64,000 nt of DNA. It comes from Perkinsus olseni (Eukaryota; Perkinsozoa; Perkinsida). Shown one piece after another: positions 45,605-55,094 of this stretch. The notes beneath the pieces were generated by a model. The model did not search any database. It was not told where the DNA came from and was given only the letters and a program-made list of their open reading frames with translations. The stretch is from assembly GCA_013115125.1 (NCBI GenBank), contig JABANN010000130.1:1-64000 (forward strand), in the 5' to 3' direction. The translations under genes and the position numbers were made by a program. Positions within the stretch are counted from its first letter, which is position 1, and every line of letters begins with the position of its first letter.

Positions 45605-46919
45605 TCAGTTCAGAACACGTGACTCATAAGTTGGTATCATGTACTTGATATTGATAAAAGCCTAAAGAACCCAAACTGCGGAGGTTCGACTCCAACGACC
45701 GACAGACTGCGGGCTATCGTCTCTTCAATAAAGCGACTTACATCCTCTCCGCCATGAGTCTCGAGAACGGTGAGCGTATCTTCAATCATCGCCCCAAGGT
45801 TACGCTTGCTTCCGAAGTCCATTTCGTCTCCTACACAGGAGAATGCACGACCGCTGAGGTAAAGGGAAGTACCCATGTTCCTCTGGCCTTTGAAAATATT
45901 GAAAATCGGCAGCAACTGGCGGTAGTAGGGCACAAGGGCCTCGCCGATCTGTTCACCACTCTTCACCATCACTTGAATCAGATGGAGTGCCTGCTCGATG
46001 GCTGACCACCGGCATGATACGCGAAGACCCAACGCACCTTTCGCATGGCCTTGGGGTCTTTGCTGTTGAGAGCACGCTTCAAGGGAAGAATCTGAGACCG
46101 AATGCGCACTGTGAAGAGAATCTTTCCGCTGTTCCTACAAGCTTCGATAAGATCGGCAGCAGGCGATCGTCCCCTCCCATTTTAATGAGCTCCTGAGCTC
46201 CTTCGTAGGCCACGAATTCAAACCTAAAATGCCGAAACGTCAATATTGATGATTCCGGGGTACAATAGAGAGCATCGAAATTGATGTGAAGATACAGTAA
46301 AGTTTCACTGGTTCTCCACAAACTAGATCCCCTCCTAATCGCGCCTCAATCAGCTTGCCCAGCTTGATGGCGGTGTTGATTTGACGCTAGCGCCCGGCAG
46401 GTGGTGGTGGATAGACAGTAGTAGAGGCCTCACTGTAACAACCGCGCAGGAGTAAGCGTCTTACAGCGGCTGAACTTCTCTAATTCCATCGATGAAGATC
46501 GGCAGAACCACCGAGTAGTCGACGGTGTCGGGAGGAACTTTCCACCTGAGACGAGAGGCTGTCGTTTTCTCGCCAGCACGGGTCTCACTGAAGGGTCTTG
46601 CGACCGTCATGCTTCATCTTGAACGGCATATCAGAGCGGCCATAGAATGCTCGGAAGCCGGTGTCTATTCCCCCAGTAACCTGGAGTGCATGCGGAATTG
46701 CAATGGAACGTAGCAGCGCAGGAGCGACCTTCCGCGGCGTCCTCTTGAACTTGAAGCAGCCGGTAGGGGAAGGGCCGTCACCCCAGCTCTTTCTAGGCCC
46801 TGAGAAGCATTTCTGAAGCTCGAGACTGAGAGTGACGCGCACTCACTTCGAGTAATCTTGTCGTGCAGCTCTTTTGAATAAGCGACAAGAACTGGAGTTT
46901 TTTGTTCTCGGGAAGTCAT
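45605..46919 (-). CDS. PACRG: Parkin co-regulated gene protein, ciliary inner-junction protein
   Basis: PACRG links the A and B tubules of axonemal doublets, so the organism makes motile cilia or flagella. The first exon (to 46919) reads MTSREQKTPVLVAYSKELHD. After an intron come FRAFYGRSDMPFKMKHDGRK, then TLQWKVPPDTVDYSVVLPIF followed by IDGIRE, FEFVAYEGAQELIKMGGDDR then LLPILSKL, ILPLKRALNSKDPKAMRK, ALHLIQVMVKSGEQIGEALV then PYYRQLLPIFNIFK, RNLGAMIEDTLTVLETHGGE, and the last exon AFINIKYMIPTYESRVLN with TGA at 45605-45607. All of these align by eye with animal PACRG, including the conserved C-terminus. Only a small piece between IDGIRE and FEF, about ten residues, was not located. Confidence 0.93.
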
Positions 46920-48395
46920 CTGCAGATGACGATCAGTCACGACTTGCACGTATGCGCACCATCATGCGTATAGCGACGTTACGTGGAAGCTCACCCCTCG
47001 TGAGGAAGCCCTTACCCTAGGTGATGCCATCCTGCCTCCGGTGATGCTGAGATCGGTCGGAGGCCTGAAGATCATCTTCAGAAGATGACGGCCGATGAAG
47101 ACTTCCAGCGTCGGCCAACGCAGCGTGGGCATGCGTGCAAGCATGCGTGCGAAACAGTGTCTTCACAGTACGCCCCTACATCGGAGTGGCTGTGTTGTGG
47201 GGCGCCGTCCGCGCTGTTCTTGCACGGCGAGCGCCTTCGTCCAACGGAATGATCTCGCACGGTCGATGAGTAGCTGCCAGAAGTAAGGCTGTGAAAGAAA
47301 GTCGACGAGCGTGGCCGGGTAGGTGGACGCGTGTGCTATCCATCGAACGAGTCGCCAAGCGTAGTTCCGGCAACTCACCGACGATAGGGTCCTTCCTCGG
47401 GCTCGGTGGTGGTAGGAGGAGGGAGGGCACTGCTGGGGCAGCAGTTACCATCTACTATTTAGGCGAGAAGAATTCAAGCGACTGAATAACGGATTGGCCT
47501 CCCTAGGCTTCCGCGAACGCCTGCGGTTTAACGATAAGTATATCGATCACTCGGGCGTGCGCTAAACACGTCACGTCACTTCGACTTGTGCCACAAACAT
47601 GTCGTGTTCGACCTCTCCCCTTTCCTTCTCGCAGGCTGAGTCCTTTCTCTTCGGGGAACGTGATCGCCTTTCAAGGCCTCACGACAGCTGCTCGCCCCAC
47701 AATGGGAATCTTAGGTTGATGGTGGCAGATGCCGGGTTGCTGTCTCGATGCTCGTCCAATGAAATAGGTAGTACGAGGGGGGAAAGCCAAAATCCACGGG
47801 ACCTCGCGCGACGGTCGGGGAAAGGCAACAGAAAGGAACACGGAATTGTGGGTGGAGGCAGGAACGGGAAACCAGAAGGCCCTCCCGAAACCCGACAGGG
47901 CAGTCCGATCCTGAAGATGCTACTTCGGAAGTTGAACTTTTCCCTCGGATTTAGGGAAGTGCCCGTAGTACGAGAGGGGTAGGATGATCGTCTTGCCTTC
48001 ACTATGCTGTGGTTTTCGTTTTCAACGGGATATAGCAGGCAGTCTTTGCTGTAGGCTCGGCCGTCCCAGTGAGGGGCGTCTCGGCCGATCACCCGACTGC
48101 CTTCTTCGGATTTTCCGATGTGAAGGCCTCCTTACGGCAGGGGGCCGACCTGGGGAGGAATGGTAAGCCCAAGGGCTCTGGTCCCTCCGACGGAGCTGAT
48201 GATAACCCCAACAGCAACGGCAGCGAGCAGTCGCAGCAGCAAGGAACTCACGCCAGGTGGGATGAGCGACCGGCCGATGACACTCGTCCAGTGAAAGTGC
48301 CAAGATGCTCAGCCGTTAAACTTCAATCTCGTTCATCCGTCACCACGGGGAGGATTGCCTACCAGGCGCTACTGCTAAGAGCTGAGCCTCATCAG
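46920..48395. other. No identified gene
   Basis: Open frames occur on both strands (for example plus 47599-47982 and minus 47679-48092), but they overlap and show only low-complexity Ser/Arg/Gly/Pro content. A minus-strand stretch near 47163-47378 reads LVDFLSQPYFWQLLIDRARS and could be an exon. No family was assigned. Confidence 0.35.
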
Positions 48396-48651
48396 TTACA
48401 ATGAGCATCCCAGAGATGTCGAGGGCCTGGATCCCGACACCTGGCTGGCTGCCTACAACTTCAAGTGGTACATGATGTGGGGCAGTATCGCTGCGGCCCT
48501 CAGCATTGCATGTGAGGAGGAAAGGATCTTTCCATTGCTGCTACTGTTAGTGATTACTTTCTTGCCAGTGACAGCTGTGTACTGCCGCTTTATACGCAGG
48601 AAGCGTGGTGGTGACGACGACGACAGTAGTTCGGGATATAGCAGCGACTGA
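48396..48651 (+). CDS. C-terminal exon of a membrane protein
   Basis: After an acceptor-like CAG at 48395 the frame reads NEHPRDVEGLDPDTWLAAYN, FKWYMMWGSIAAALSIACEE and ERIFPLLLLLVITFLPVTAV, then YCRFIRRKRGGDDDDSSSGY and a TGA at 48649-48651. This is a clear hydrophobic segment, a positive stop-transfer cluster and an acidic/serine tail, so probably a single-pass membrane protein. The upstream exons were not found. Its topology resembles the C-termini of the two LicD-like proteins further right, but the sequence does not. Confidence 0.5.
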
Positions 48652-49280
48652 GCGAGAGAGGCCGTGCTAATGGCGGTGCGCGGTACTCCATCTGCTGCAG
48701 TGGTCGTGACTGCCATGGCCTTGGCATTGTCCACATGCATGCGGTCGTCTCTGGATCTTGTTGCGGCGTAGAGTTATTGCTGGTTTGAGTAGCGTGCCTA
48801 TCGGCAGTCGACTGGACAGTTCATAAATTGACTTGATTACGAATGACAGCCGCCAGTCACTATTTTACAAGGAACAGGAATCCTCTGCTGATGAGGGATG
48901 AAGTTGGGCAGGCTAAACCCACCTACTATGACCTCCCTAATGAAGGATTTGTCTATGGCAAGAGCGAGGTAGTCGAGGGACGTGCGTCACAGTGGTGTCT
49001 CGAATCTCTATAGCTAATCATGGTTAATAACCTCTGATATTCTTTGCAGGATAACCATTGGTAATTCTGCTGCATCAAAGATCAGTGCATAGAAGGTCGC
49101 ATAGGTTATTTCAAAATTATTGTGGTTGCTGGCAATCCTCGGGACATCCTCGTGAAGTCAGCAGGAGATGGTGATACTCGAGTGGATCGACGTGTGAATA
49201 GCAGCCTTCGCACATTACTCCATCTTAATGTGAACGGTGGTGTGATCCACTCCCGAGAATCTTGGCATCCGTAAAGATCA
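48652..49280. other. No gene seen
   Basis: Nothing recognisable. AT content is somewhat higher than in the flanks, and short frames only. Confidence 0.4.
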
Positions 49281-49526
49281 CGGTCCGACCTAAAGATCTT
49301 CATCGTTGGCTTGGCCTCCTATGCGCAGCGTGTGATTCTAGCGGTTTCTCAGGGAGCTGACCCAGAGGGAGCGAAGGAGATCACTATGACGTGGAAGAGT
49401 CACAAGCCAAATCCTGTCTCCGAGACGAACGTTTTGGTAGTAGTCGTTCGGGGGCTAGTCGCCGAGTGCAGCGCGAAGGTTGAGCCCGGTGGAGTATGGT
49501 GTTTAGGATTTCCGATCGCTGAATAA
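49281..49526 (+). CDS. Possible exon, unidentified
   Basis: The frame LKIFIVGLASYAQRVILAV, then EGAKEITMTWKSHKPNPVSE, then TNVLVVVVRGLVAECSAKVE ends GFPIAE and TAA at 49524-49526. Alternating hydrophobic beta-like segments suggest real protein. No family match and no start were found. A second possible exon, GRFLVHKSASQKRQEGSSVA, follows in another frame near 49640-49700. Confidence 0.3.
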   Translation, partial: RSDLKIFIVGLASYAQRVILAVSQGADPEGAKEITMTWKSHKPNPVSETNVLVVVVRGLVAECSAKVEPGGVWCLGFPIAE

Positions 49527-50857
49527 GTCGGCGATCGATGATGGAAAATGCCGTACTGCCAGCGACCAAAAGATCTATCGAGAGCAGCATCCTAAGTACG
49601 CGGAGTTACCTGGCTCGTTACACCTTCATCTGGTGGCGTTGGCAGATTCCTTGTCCACAAGAGTGCCAGCCAGAAGAGGCAGGAGGGAAGTTCTGTAGCA
49701 CCTCGCCATGAGAAGCCTATGCCCTCCAACTTCGTGTGAGACATTGTGGTGGGGTTAACTGTATCGTAGAAGTTGCGTTTGGAGTGGTAGGTACGGCAAG
49801 AAGACACGGCCAAGTACTCCGATATCTCATGTTATATCCAATCAGTTCGGCTTGGTGAGTCCTGTCGGCTGGGTCTGCTCGTTCTTGCTGAGGCGAAGGA
49901 ACGGGGCGCGTGAATTCTGAGATGTTATCATCGAAAACACTGGTATTTATCCGGACTCGTCATCATGCACTTCTCGGAGTGGCTACTTTCGAGCTGGTCG
50001 TATGTGTCTCAGCGGTTTTCCTTTTTCGTGGTAGTAACGTCGACAGTTGTAACAGCAAGGCAATACTCGAAGATTGGGAACGGATTTTGAGAACCCAGCG
50101 TGCTTTTTATCATCTCGCTAGGAGACTACGAGTATCTAGTCCAGCGTCATGTGTATAGGAATCGGAGATGGTTGTTGAAGCACAGTATGAGAAGATGGTG
50201 GAGGCAGAAGAGAAGGCAAAGTCGCATTGCCAGCTGAAGATCAAGTCAACTAGAGTATCACCTTTGGGCCTTTCTTCGTTTTACTGTGACGACTATAGGC
50301 CGCTAAGGGACATGCTGCTGTTGGGAAGTCGGCACATCAGAAGCATACAGTAGGGGAGGGTAAGAGGACTGAGCTATTCAAGCTGTCAAAGTTCAAAACG
50401 GTGGGTTGGAGGGTGGTGAGAGAGCAGGACTTATGCCGAGATTACAGGTACCGGCGAGATGCTATCTCCCGAAAGTAGCCAAAAATGTGGTATCGGAAGT
50501 GTTGGTAGTGGATGGAAAGGAGGAAAGCAAACCAGAGGAAAAGGCTGAGGTTGGATCTGATCGAGGTGATACGCGGGTTTCACCAGGGAACGCGGCTCCG
50601 AATCCACTGAGATAGGAAGAATGACTTTGTTGTTCCATGGTCTCTGTGTCGATTTCTGTAGGGGAGGAGGAGGCTACATGATGAGAAGGGGCAGCTGAGC
50701 AGAGGAAGTTGATGATAGATGTCATTCAAGATACTTTCGCATGCAGCAGTGCATTGGGTGTTGGCTACAGATGAATACTAGCTGTGCAGAGTTCACGGGG
50801 TGACGGGCGTGTGGGTGTCGCGTGGCCAGCAGGGCTCGATGGCGTGCTTTCGCCAGT
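49527..50857. other. Unassigned, 5' flank of the LicD pair
   Basis: Several short plus-strand frames occur (49910-50158, 50168-50353, 50406-50615), the last rich in Glu and Lys, without family signals. No clear gene. Confidence 0.35.
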
Positions 50858-50991
50858 TTTGCATCCGATGGACGGGGGTTGTAGTTGATCTCCTTGATAG
50901 TCTTGCATCCGATAGACGGGGGTTGTAGCCGATCTCCTTGATAGTCTTGCATCCGATGGACGGGGGTTGTAGCCGATCTCCTTGATAGTCT
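50858..50991 (+). repeat. Three tandem copies of a 44-bp unit
   Basis: The unit starts TTGCATCCGATGGACGGGGG and ends CTCCTTGATAGTC. Copies differ by single bases (GATGGACG/GATAGACG, GTAGTTG/GTAGCCG). The array ends about 25 bases before the ATG of the first LicD-like gene, so it lies in its promoter or 5' leader. Confidence 0.9.
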
Positions 50992-51016
50992 TATCAGGGT
51001 TGCTCTTTCAACTGCT

Positions 51017-52039
51017 ATGAATTTGCCATGGCTGTTATTTTCCCCATTTTTCGCTCCTGAACAAGGACAAGTTAGCCGGCCGCAGGTCATCCGTGTGTGG
51101 AACGACACTGAGCTGCTGCGTGCTGATGTAGACAACATCTTCCTGTGCCCGAAGCAAAGCGTATCCTTCTTCCGAGAAGCCTCAGGTTGGCCTGCAACGG
51201 ATCTTTACATCGACGCTCGGAGATGCCAAAGAGGTCGCGACGTGTGGAATAGTAACGGTGATCGACTAGCCTGTGTCGCGAAAGTGACGGGTTTCACGGC
51301 GGAGTTACTGGCTGATATTGGTTTGGATGACTTCCTCCTGGACGGAAGTCTCTTAGGCTGGGTCAGACACAAGGGTGGTCAGATCCCCTGGGACCTTGAT
51401 GGCGATACAGCCGTGCTCCGGTCGCAGTGTGAAGAGGTTGCTGGTCGATCCCAAGGCCAAGCGATCTGTGACATTCTCAGGGAGAAGCTACCGCATGGGT
51501 ATTTCCTTTATGCCATTGACGAAGACGAAGTTGTCCATCCCGACCCTCGAGGCAGCGACTTTGCCGGGTGCGATGTGCCTGAGCTGCGCATCGGAAGCAC
51601 CGTGAACGGAGAATGGTGTCACACAGATATTTACATGGCGAGTGATGTTGACGATGAGATCTGTTTTCGAGAAGGAGTCTGTTTTAGAAGGGACCAAGTG
51701 CTGCCGTTGCGGAATGAGTCGTTGGTCGGAAGATACCCTGTGAAGATTCCTGCGCAGCCGGAAGAAATTCTGTCTGGTCTTTACAAGAATCATTCTGGTA
51801 TTATGAACCTGCATGGAGTGCCTATGAACTATGCATTTCAAGACGATTGGGCGGTTGTCATCGGTACCGAGCTTGACGATAGTTTCAGTGATCGAGTAAC
51901 TGTTGATAGGCCCCGGCTTTATGAAGCACTCTCGCTTATTTGTGTTGCATTTGTGCTGTGCTTTGGGGTCGCATACCTCTTGCGCTCGAAGTGCAGGCGA
52001 CAAGCCGGGTTCGTTAAAATACGACAGTATACCGTGTGA
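51017..52039 (+). CDS. LicD/fukutin-family membrane protein 1
   Basis: LicD and fukutin-family proteins transfer phospho-sugars, phosphocholine or ribitol phosphate to glycans in the secretory path. The uninterrupted 340-residue frame starts MNLPWLLFSPFFAPEQG, which could be a weak signal. It carries the family core LDDFLLDGSLLGWVRHKGGQ followed by IPWDLDGDTAV (residues about 100-130; the DxD metal motif is DLDGD). A second metal/ligand region may be GCDVPELRIGS and CHTDIYM. Ten or more cysteines suggest a lumenal fold. Near the C-terminus LYEALSLICVAFVLCFGVAY is a transmembrane segment followed by LLRSKCRRQ. A catalytic domain held by a C-terminal anchor differs from most LicD proteins. The acceptor is unknown. 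Confidence 0.8.
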   Translation: MNLPWLLFSPFFAPEQGQVSRPQVIRVWNDTELLRADVDNIFLCPKQSVSFFREASGWPATDLYIDARRCQRGRDVWNSNGDRLACVAKVTGFTAELLADIGLDDFLLDGSLLGWVRHKGGQIPWDLDGDTAVLRSQCEEVAGRSQGQAICDILREKLPHGYFLYAIDEDEVVHPDPRGSDFAGCDVPELRIGSTVNGEWCHTDIYMASDVDDEICFREGVCFRRDQVLPLRNESLVGRYPVKIPAQPEEILSGLYKNHSGIMNLHGVPMNYAFQDDWAVVIGTELDDSFSDRVTVDRPRLYEALSLICVAFVLCFGVAYLLRSKCRRQAGFVKIRQYTV

Positions 52040-53501
52040 TGCCGCGTCGTCTCTCGATGAGTCTTAGGCTATATCTTACGCTGAGTCTGGCAAGCTATAA
52101 CATTTTAGCTACCTGCCGTCACGAGGAGAATGCTTATTATGATGACTGTCTTAGCAGTTGTCAATCCCATGCTATTGCGCGGCAACCTGCTCGTGGTTCT
52201 CATTCCTCCTTTTGCACGGAGCTGGCCACGGAGCTTGGTGTGGTCTATTCTACTACTCTTCTGAAGTAACGGACTTGCGTTTTGATAGTCGGGAGATAAG
52301 AAGGGCATTGGGAACACTACCACTTGCATGAAATCGATCACAGAACAGATTCGAGAAACTAGTTTGTCTTCCTCTGAGTTTTCATAACTGTACTCGGCAA
52401 TTTTCTTCTCCACGGCAGAATTTTAGATTATTTTTTTCTTGAGACACTCGTCTCGACGACTGATCAAAAGTCAACAGCCCCTTCTTAATGATCAAGGTTA
52501 TCTCTCAAGAGCGCGTCCCCAAAGCGCCACTCGATCAGCTTTACCTCTGTCCCCAAGATGTGGTGTCGCAAGCTCTTGATGGCGTGGATTGGCCTGATCA
52601 GCCGGTCTTCATCAATCGCTCAGCGTGCATGAATCACGACGACCTGCTGGCATACCATCTCTGGGGTTCTCCTTCTGAACATCGCAATCGTCTTATGTGT
52701 ATCCAGAGAACAACCGATGCTGCAACGCGAGCTCTTGGGGCGGTTGGCGTGGACGCCTTCTTGCTTGCCGGAAGTCTCCTGGGCTGGCAGCGCCATGATG
52801 GTGGTCAGATACCTTGGGACACCGACGGCGATACTGGTTTTGTACAGTCACAGTGCGAGGTTGCCATGAAGGACCATCCAGATGCGACTAACATCGCTAG
52901 TCTTATCATGCCCTATGTCCCTGATGATTTTGAAGTCAAGTACCTGAGTGAAGCTGGGCTCTCCGATCATCCTGGAGATGAGTTCCCGGGTTGCGACTTC
53001 AAACAGTTGAGGATAACTTCCGTCTATAAGGAACAGTCTTGTTTCACCGACATCTATCTTGTCTCGGACGAGGACGTCTCCGAGTGTGAGTGTCCAGAAG
53101 GCTCGGCCAACGACGCCTGCATACGCGCCGTACCCACAGTATGCCCGGCGAGATCAAGCCTCCTTCCAGTGATGAAGTCCCGACTAAATGGCGAGGTGAG
53201 TGTGAATGTGCCGCATAACTGGACGGACGTCCTGGAAGCCTACTACGGGGGTATGCCTGGGGGAACCGATATCCTCAACCTGCAACCTGTCCCGAAGAAC
53301 TTGGCCTTCGGCGACAGTCATGCGGTGGTAGTCGGAGAGCTGGTGGATGAAGATTTGACTTCGAGTCGATCGCCTTCTGTTCGGCTTTCCAGTCTCGCCA
53401 TAGAGTGCTTTTTGGTTCTCTTATTGGTATTGATATGTATTGTGCTCTTTCTGCGTCGTCGATGGCATCGCCAGAACACCGCCCGGGTGCCTCGTGAGTG
53501 A
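52039..53501 (+). CDS. LicD/fukutin-family membrane protein 2
   Basis: This is a paralogue of the preceding gene. The main exon (52488-53501) encodes LDQLYLCPQDVVSQALDG, the core VDAFLLAGSLLGWQRHDGGQ then IPWDTDGDTGF, GCDFKQLRITS, CFTDIYLVSDEDVSE and a C-terminal transmembrane run LSSLAIECFLVLLLVLICIV with FLRRRWHRQ after it. It conserves the cysteine layout of copy 1 and adds a CECPEGSANDACIR loop. A likely first exon begins at the ATG at 52039 or 52057, whose frame gives MSLRLYLTLSLASYNILA, a good signal peptide; a roughly 200-300 nt intron would then lead to AAG|GTTATC near 52490. Alternatively translation starts at ATG 52488. The ATG at 52039 overlaps the stop of copy 1 as TGATG. Confidence 0.75.
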
Positions 53502-53504
53502 TTG

Positions 53505-53991
53505 AATGCCCGAGGTTGAGGCGCCTGTCTCGTCCACCGCATTGAAAGGTGAAGGCGTATCTTTGCTATCGTGACTGTATTTGTTCAACCATCATTCTGT
53601 GATGCCCGAGCGGGCTTCATTTGTCATGTGTGTGTGGTCTGTACTAAGTATTAGCAAGCTCTTGCAGATGTTGGGTTATATCGACTCGGTCAATCTTGTC
53701 TCGACAAGGTGGCCTCCTTGCCCTGAATGTGCGCTATTCATCCATACCGCATCACCCGATCGCCTACCATTGATCAGCCGTACGAGAGCCCTTCAGTGGC
53801 GTCGTTCAACGTCGCCTTAATGATTAATTAAACCTTCTAACACCTTGCTCTCAATCGCTGATAATATACACGGGAAAGCGTGCTCTGTAGTGAGTCGCCG
53901 GTAAAGAGACGACTCGGTGACAACCATGCTCACTTGAAAGCAGCGGAAAAGACCCTACCATAGAGTTGTCTATTAGCCGGCTGCGATTCCC
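53505..53991. other. Intergenic, LicD to LRR
   Basis: No gene recognised; only short open frames. Confidence 0.45.
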
Positions 53992-54600
53992 ATGATGACG
54001 ATGCTTGGATCCGTTAGCGTATCCTTGCCCTCAATGACGTTGTCCACTGCCCTAGACCTCTCATTCGGTGGAGGAGGGTTCGACCTGTTGGACAATGTAT
54101 CTCTCCTTGGTGCAGGCTTGCCTTCTGTCATAGTAGAGAAAATACTTGCTAGTCTGGATACTACAAGACTGAGGAGATTGGGTGAGTATCCGAGCGTCTC
54201 TTTCATAATTAAAGCCAAATCAGTAGCTGGTGAAGGGAGGAAAGAAGGCGACCCGCATTCTCACGGGCCACGACAGAGTGTCGCCTCGGTAGTGGCATCG
54301 TTCCTTCGCTGGTTGATACGTTCAAGCCGGGCACCATCACACCTAGCTCATCCGTTGCGGCAGAGGTCTCTCCGCTGCATCTCTGAATGACTACGACGTC
54401 AGTGCGACCTCGTAGATATTCGCGGCAACGAGATAGACCCCCAGACTGCCAGAGAGATGGCCAGGAGGCTTGGACCTACGTTCAAAACCATGAGGGAGTG
54501 CAATGGCCTTCCAATACACGTGGGCATGCACGAAGGACTCGTGGCGGCACACGGTGGTTGTAGGATATCATCGGCAATACAACGAGGAGGTTACGACTGA
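53992..54600 (+). CDS. Leucine-rich-repeat protein, short
   Basis: The first segment reads MMTMLGSVSVSLPSMTLSTA and later VEKILASLDTTRLRRL. After a probable intron an LRR of the ribonuclease-inhibitor kind appears: CDLVDIRGNEIDPQTAREMA then RRLGPTFKTM. The frame runs to TGA at 54598-54600 after RGGYD. It may be an independent short LRR protein or the first exons of the block that follows. Confidence 0.45.
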
Positions 54601-55094
54601 ATGGATTCAGAGGGCGTCACCATTTTTTCGGCATTGAAGTGAGCTCCAGCTCAGTTGGGCTGCGAGGAAAGTATCACTATCGACCCGTGCCAGAGCACCG
54701 CTGTCGTTTGCACGAACGTAGATGATCGCATACCCGAGGGGCATTCTCTGCCTGCTCTGCTCTGCTTGCTCAAACTCTAATGAATAATAATACTAGCTGC
54801 CTCCACCGTCGCAGTTTGATTTCCTGTTCACAGGAATAGCCATGAGTAGTACTCGTTGAAGACCACCCTGGTTGTCGGCTAATTGTGCTGATATCTGCCC
54901 GCAGTAGGCATAGGCCTTTCGCGAGCTATCCCGCTCTACGGCAGAATGGAAGGAACCTGCTAGTGCAACGCTAGTCTGTGCTCAGTCCGCTCTACTCGCA
55001 CTTGATGAGTCGATTCACAGGCGGAGGCTCATTCATCTGATGACAGGCCTTCGGTGCTCACGTCCTGGCTAGCTTACTTCCTGAGAACACATCA
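54601..55094. other. Spacer or intron
   Basis: No clear coding stretch; many stops in all plus frames. Confidence 0.35.

Noticed and set aside
47599-48404. 127-, 111- and 137-codon frames on both strands
   Set aside because: Low-complexity content and mutual overlap; no splice context or family motif, so none was called.
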